Origin: Fidelibacterota bacterium 46_43
GTDB taxonomy: Bacteria; Fidelibacterota; Fidelibacteria; Fidelibacterales; Fidelibacteraceae
Reading direction: 5' to 3'
Assembly: GCA_001509335.1 (NCBI GenBank)
Contig: LGGY01000044.1
Coordinates: 1-5,358, forward strand
Length of the DNA stretch: 5,358 bases
A program made the position numbers and the translations under genes. Of this stretch, positions 5,318 to 5,358 are shown one piece after another. How positions within the stretch are numbered: the first letter of the stretch is position 1; the number at the start of each line of letters is the position of its first letter. Under the pieces are notes generated by a model, which was not told where the DNA came from, made no database searches, and was given only the letters and a program-made list of their open reading frames with translations.

Positions 5318-5358
5318 GATTTTAATATTAGAGTTAAAGAGGACTAAATCGTTGTCTT

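Noticed and set aside
5325..5330. TAATAT on the minus strand as a -10 promoter element of the minus-strand gene
   Set aside because: The region is AT-rich and no convincing -35 or other spaced partner could be seen before the window ends.

Overview
The first 4.57 kb is the 3' part of a tightly packed histidine biosynthesis operon on the + strand, in the order hisC (5' end cut off by the window edge), hisB, hisH, hisA, hisF, hisIE. All identifications rest on family motifs and catalytic residues visible in the translations. Every junction overlaps: ATGA at hisC/hisB, GTGA at hisB/hisH, ATGA at hisH/hisA, 7 bases at hisA/hisF and ATGA at hisF/hisIE. A single polycistronic message with coupled translation is therefore likely. 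The order matches the C-B-H-A-F-I part of the enterobacterial operon, so hisG and hisD probably lie to the left, outside the window.

Together the genes cover almost the whole pathway after PRPP-ATP condensation. HisIE makes ProFAR from phosphoribosyl-ATP, HisA isomerises it, and HisH/HisF convert it to IGP plus AICAR. The C-terminal half of HisB dehydrates IGP, HisC transaminates, and the N-terminal half of HisB removes the phosphate. The HisG and HisD steps are not in the window.

The organism looks like a moderate-GC Gram-negative bacterium, probably in or near the Bacteroidota/FCB group. This is an inference from the bifunctional HisB, whose phosphatase half lacks the E. coli-type zinc ligands as I recall for Bacteroidota-type HisB, and from the style of the intergenic repeats. 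It is not a firm assignment.

From about 4549 to 4770, starting inside the last codons of hisIE, the DNA is a mosaic of short repeats: several families of 7-base tandem repeats, an 18-base tandem duplication, a duplicated heptad module, and a 20-base inverted repeat (18 of 20 positions) that spans the hisIE stop codon. No ordinary intrinsic terminator is visible.

The right end carries a convergent gene on the - strand. A strong ribosome binding site and ATG at 5304 start a signal-peptide-like reading frame that ends after 27 codons. The 133-residue frame 4823-5224 follows it in a different frame. The open, protein-like stretch before the 133-residue frame's ATG suggests a single exported protein of about 160 residues broken by a 1-base frameshift near 5264-5275. 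A coupled leader peptide is the alternative. I do not recognise this protein.
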